Both the position numbers and the translations under genes were made by a program. Positions 60,494 to 64,000 of a stretch of 64,000 nt of DNA are shown in pieces; the stretch's first letter is position 1, and every line of letters begins with the position of its first letter. Source of the DNA: Watersipora subatra. Taxonomy: Eukaryota; Bryozoa; Gymnolaemata; Cheilostomatida; Watersiporidae. The notes under the pieces were generated by a model. It was not told the DNA's origin. It saw only the letters and a program-made list of their open reading frames with translations, and ran no database searches. The DNA is taken from positions 12,592,541 through 12,656,540 of the forward strand of contig NC_088712.1 of assembly GCF_963576615.1 (NCBI RefSeq), written 5' to 3'.

Positions 60494-61885
60494 TATGTGG
60501 CGCGTTAGTCATGATGACGAATTGAAATAAACAAGTTTAATATGAGAAAGCGTGTTTGCTATTTGCGATAGATCAAACTTGAACTGAAACTAACATTATC
60601 TGATCATGTGACTTACAATTCCCGCTATATGGCGCGAAAAATTTCTACAGCATTTTTCAACCATCATAGCGGACCAAAAGGCTCATCATTTTTATCAGAG
60701 GATGATATGCAATCGTTCAAGCTAAGCTTAAAAATTAAACATATTTTTATGCTACGTTTTGAGATATCAGTGCTCAAAGTTGCAGCATTACGATGCCGAT
60801 AAAATAGACGCGTAAGAACAATAGACATGGTTTTTATCGCAAGCGTGAAGTATATTTGTGAAAATAGTTCGACGAATAAGGATGCATGAAAGTGTAAACA
60901 TAAACTATCTCGCACACATTTTAGCCGTTTTAGCACACATACGTCACATTTTAGCCGTTTTGGAAAACGAATCCAAACTAGGGCGATCTCGTGTGGCTGC
61001 GATTTTCTGTTCGTTTTTAGCTTTTACGAGCTTTTAATCACATTCCCACATATTTGGCACCTACAACACAATAGAGTAAGACATGGCGAATCTTTTGATA
61101 CCAAATAACTGTAATGTGAATTTTGTTGCAAGTCAACCTTTAAAACTTTCGATTCTCCCAACAACTCAAATATAGCATCAGATTCAAAAACATTATAATC
61201 TATCAAAATCCCCCTAGAAAGTTTCAAAAAGATGATGCACCCTAAAGTTGTCAACTTGTAAAGATTGAACTCATACCTATATAAAAAATAAGCACAAAGG
61301 GTGGATGACTTCGTTCATGAAAAATAAGAAAGCAAAAAATAATTTAAAATCACTTTTATCAGAGTCTGTACGTACGCATCTGTAACATTCAGTGTTTAGT
61401 CACATAGCCTACTGAATATAAAATAGTGGGAGCTTTTTTATTTGTGTACGCAGTGACAGAGTCAGATAGCCCTTGCTGTTAGCAGATAAGTGTATGTATG
61501 CCTTGCTTCATTAAAAACCTTAGCCTAAGATCTTAATAAATAGTCAATGTTGGCAGGCTATGATAGCTGAGTAGCTGTTCTGTTAGAAAAGCCTTTAATG
61601 TATACAGGAAATGTTTTGAGGGCATTCATTCATGTATCATTATTTAATTGATAGAGTGATTACTGTGTCAGAAATTAAGGATATCTTGAAGGAATTTAAC
61701 ATAGTCTCGTCAAAAAGTATAAAAAGTAATTTTTTTCAGTTATATCTGATTCCAATTCAAAACAGACATGAAACATGTAATTATTTTTTTTGTACAAATA
61801 TGAGTAACTGAATGAAGATAATAGTCTTGAAATGATTGTTAGCTTGACACTTTGGGGGAACCCAGTCTTAATAAAGCTTGACCGG

Positions 61886-62128
61886 CTTGACCCGGATTCA
61901 AACCCAGGACCTCTTACATTCAAAGCTAGAAATGTACCAAGACTCCTAGTGCTATGAAAAATATAAAAAACTCTAACATTTGGTTAGTCTCTCCAAAGCA
62001 ACAAGAAAGCATATTAATGGTTTCCTTTCATAGCAATCTGTAAAAATATTATTCAGCTTCACCAGGATTGGAACCAAGGACCTATTGCACCCAAAACGAG
62101 AATCACACCCAGAGACAATCAAGCCAGG
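61886..62128 (-). pseudogene. Two decayed tRNA-Pro-like sequences, unit D long-form segment
   Basis: Counterparts of 161-405 and 5951-6194. The second (62056-62128) keeps TTTTGGGTGCAATAGG at the anticodon region. Confidence 0.6.
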
Positions 62129-62332
62129 AATGATGTAACTGAAACCTGGGTTCTTGCTACATTCTCTAAAACAACAACTAAATTGGTTTTTTCTTCTGTT
62201 GCAAGTAGTGATGCTTCACATTGGGGTAACTGAAATCTCAAAACAGTTGGGTTATTTTTCGGACCGCAAGTAGATGATAAACCTATGAGCAAGGCATTTC
62301 CAATGCGTTTTTATGCATTGGAAATGCATTCC

Positions 62333-62645
62333 CAACGCGTAAAAACAATAGACATAGTTTTATTAATTGCGTGAAGTATATTTGTAAAAATATTTTGATG
62401 AATAAGGTTGCAAGAAAGTGTGAACAGAAACCATCTCTCACAACTACATCACGTTTGAGCCATTTTGAAAGGGAATCCAAACTACGGCGGTCTCTTGTGG
62501 CTGCGATTTTCTGTTTGTTTTTTAGCGTTTAAGAGCTTGTATTTACTTTTTCCACACATTTGGCACCTACAACACAACAGAGTAAGACATGGTGAATCTT
62601 TTGATACCAAATAATTGTAATGTGAATTTTGTTGCAAGTCAACCT
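62333..62645. mobile_element. Solitary right end of the Kolobok-like element
   Basis: Matches 637-946 and the right end of the full copies. It is closed by AAGTCAACCT and TTAA (62646-62649), then by GGTGCTTCCAGATTT, the same flank as at 951. The insertion therefore predates the duplication of the long-form unit. Confidence 0.75.
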
Positions 62646-62720
62646 TTAAGGTGCTTCCAGATTTGGCATGTGCACAAATAATAGTTACAACATTAACAAA
62701 CAATATTTTGAAAATCTCAT

Positions 62721-62859
62721 GAAAAAATAAGCTAAAATTTCCTTATTATACTGGAATTTACACAAGCGCGTTAGATTTTTGTAAAATAATATATTACAAA
62801 AATCTAATGCGCTTGTGTAAATTCCAGTATAAAAAGGAAATTGTAGCTTGTTTTTTGTG
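62721..62859. repeat. Long hairpin, second copy
   Basis: Same hairpin as at 1023-1158, arms of about 65 bases with a few mismatches, short loop (AATAATATATTA). Confidence 0.8.
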
Positions 62860-64000
62860 AAGTGAAATGTTATTTCACTTCACTGAAATCAATTCAACAG
62901 AGTACTTTTTGAAAAGAATTTAAAAATGACCAAATTAGCTTTGCAATATATTTTCATTCTAGAAGTCTGCAAAATATTTCGAAAATTTTATGATAATATT
63001 GTTTATTCATTATTAGTAGCAGTGCTCCTAAAATTACCAAGTTGTAGAAAACTCAAGTGGGTTGCTCCGCATAGGCAAGTCTTACAAGTGGATTGTCCCA
63101 GGCTTACATTGGATATGAAATTATGATTTCTAATTTTCACCAAGAACTGCCATTGAAACTCTTCATAAACTCTGTGAGACATTGAAACCTAAAAGCATTT
63201 CTAATTAAAAATATCTAAGTACATAAAGACAAAAAGAGGTTTTCCAATGGTTTTGACAACAAATCAAAGGTGGCACAACTCCTCACCAGTTCAATTGCCA
63301 AATATTCTGCAAGGTCTGTCAACAACTTTACAATTTTTCACAGAAATAATAGTGAATTATGAGCCCCGAAGTCTTAGTCGTCAAAGATTGTCAGTTAGTG
63401 GTCCACTGTTCTACTTACACATTTACACATAAGGAAACAAGTTAAAAAGAGCTCAGAATCTGATCCCATGTTTTAAAAATATCCCAAGTTATACGAGGTC
63501 ACGAGTTCAACTCCTTTGCGATGCAATATTCTTTTTAACCTCCAACTGTAGATTCAGACGGAGAACCCGATGGAAACACAGACACACCTTCAATTATACT
63601 AATGATTGAACATATAAATAGTCAGGTTCAGTGATACATAAAATATATAATAAAGATAACGATATAAAACAGCTACCATTACCAAATGTTAAGACTATCA
63701 AGGCTGAATCAAACCTGAATTAAAAGAAATGGCACTGGAAATTCTAGGACTGGCATCAGCCTTGCAATGAGTGGTATGCAGACAACATGGGATTGTTAAA
63801 AACACGCCTAACCTTTTGTATCTGAATTTTATATGATCAAATCTACTTCGACATTTCAAAATAGTCAAATTACTTAAAATTTAACTACTTTAAAAATACT
63901 TTCAAACTCAAAATCTCTTTAAAAAATTATTAAAACTTTCTCAAACTTTAAAATATAAAAAATAGCTAAGAATTATATTACAGTTGAATCATAAAGAGAC

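Larger units (their letters stand above)
57099..61139. mobile_element. Kolobok-like TTAA element, copy 2 (4041 bp)
   Basis: TTAA at 57095-57098 and 61140-61143 border ends identical to copy 1. The host sequence on both sides joins into the array sequence seen uninterrupted at 43020-43023, 49301-49304 and 54795-54798. This proves the insertion point and that TTAA was duplicated. It is nearly identical to 21707-25763, with a 3-bp gap near 57670 and a few short indels near 59920-60080 and 60485-60520. Confidence 0.85.
41690..64000. repeat. Tandem array of the large repeat unit
   Basis: Shared markers recur at a period of about 6.26-6.29 kb between units A and B (for example 43243 to 49533, 44590 to 50850, 42723 to 49005). 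Shorter distances in units C and D reflect deletions. The first 240 bases (41690-41928) resemble 53297-53536. Copies look roughly 90-97 percent alike by eye. There is no long frame in any unit. The unit matches no element class I know. Confidence 0.8.
56361..64000. repeat. Array unit D (long form, carries Kolobok-like copy 2; runs off window)
   Basis: It starts without the first 560 or so bases of the unit. After the Kolobok-like insertion (57099-61139) the unit resumes exactly where it left off (AAACTTTCGATTC at 61144). At about 61700 it enters a 1.5-kb segment absent from units A and B but present in R1: tRNA-like pair 61886-62128, 12-bp repeats, Kolobok remnant 62333-62645, hairpin 62721-62859. 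It rejoins the common order at about 63190. Confidence 0.75.

Noticed and set aside
1..64000. CRISPR arrays, operons, bacterial promoters or phage
   Set aside because: Introns, TTAA/TA/TAG-flanked eukaryotic transposons and tRNA-derived repeats show a eukaryotic genome. No regularly spaced repeat with unique spacers was seen.

Overview
This window looks like repeat-dominated nuclear DNA from an animal, probably an invertebrate. The evidence is an AT-rich background, spliced transposon genes with GT-AG introns, and many families of inverted-repeat elements. The transposon families recognised (piggyBac, a Kolobok-like TTAA element, an Academ-like element with an XPG/FEN1-type nuclease region, hAT-, Tigger- and Mutator-like miniatures, a CR1/Jockey-like LINE tail) are widespread in invertebrates. 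The sequence does not allow a taxon to be named. I found no convincing host protein gene, no rRNA, no intact tRNA and no prokaryotic feature.

Layout. 1-140 is the right end of a piggyBac-type miniature element. About 147-7100 is one copy of a large (about 6 kb) non-coding repeat unit carrying decayed tRNA-Pro-like sequences. 7100-15400 holds microsatellite DNA, a duplicated 420-bp repeat, several miniature elements (including a Tigger-like one at 12588-13704 with a younger foldback inside it) and unrecognised sequence. 15465-19500 is a nest: a minisatellite is interrupted by a hAT-like miniature (15752-19467), which is itself interrupted by a piggyBac element (15876-19238) with an intact 554-residue transposase. 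19500-21620 holds three more miniature elements. 21707-25763 is a Kolobok-like TTAA element with two opposed gene fragments.

26512-34408 is the most interesting part. A small TTAA element has been split by a 7488-bp element (26659-34146) with long inverted ends, a TAG target duplication and one eight-exon gene. That gene encodes a protein of about 1590 residues with N-terminal zinc-binding exons, a large central domain, a FEN1/XPG-like nuclease region and a C-terminal CXC cysteine motif. All seven intron phases agree. The reading frame is broken by one stop codon and three single-base-type frameshifts, so the copy is either recently dead or carries assembly errors.

34400-41640 holds small repeats, a LINE tail and a perfect 132-bp foldback with a 9-bp target duplication. 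About 41690-64000 is a tandem array of the same large unit seen at the left edge (period about 6.28 kb between the two fullest copies, with deletions in others). A second, nearly identical copy of the Kolobok-like element (57099-61139) sits in it at a TTAA. Three neighbouring units still show that site empty.

The genes do not form a pathway. The window is a record of transposition, in which the order of events can be read from the nesting. The autonomous-looking piggyBac is the only intact coding unit. The two Kolobok-like copies lack most of their catalytic domain and were probably moved by a helper element elsewhere.
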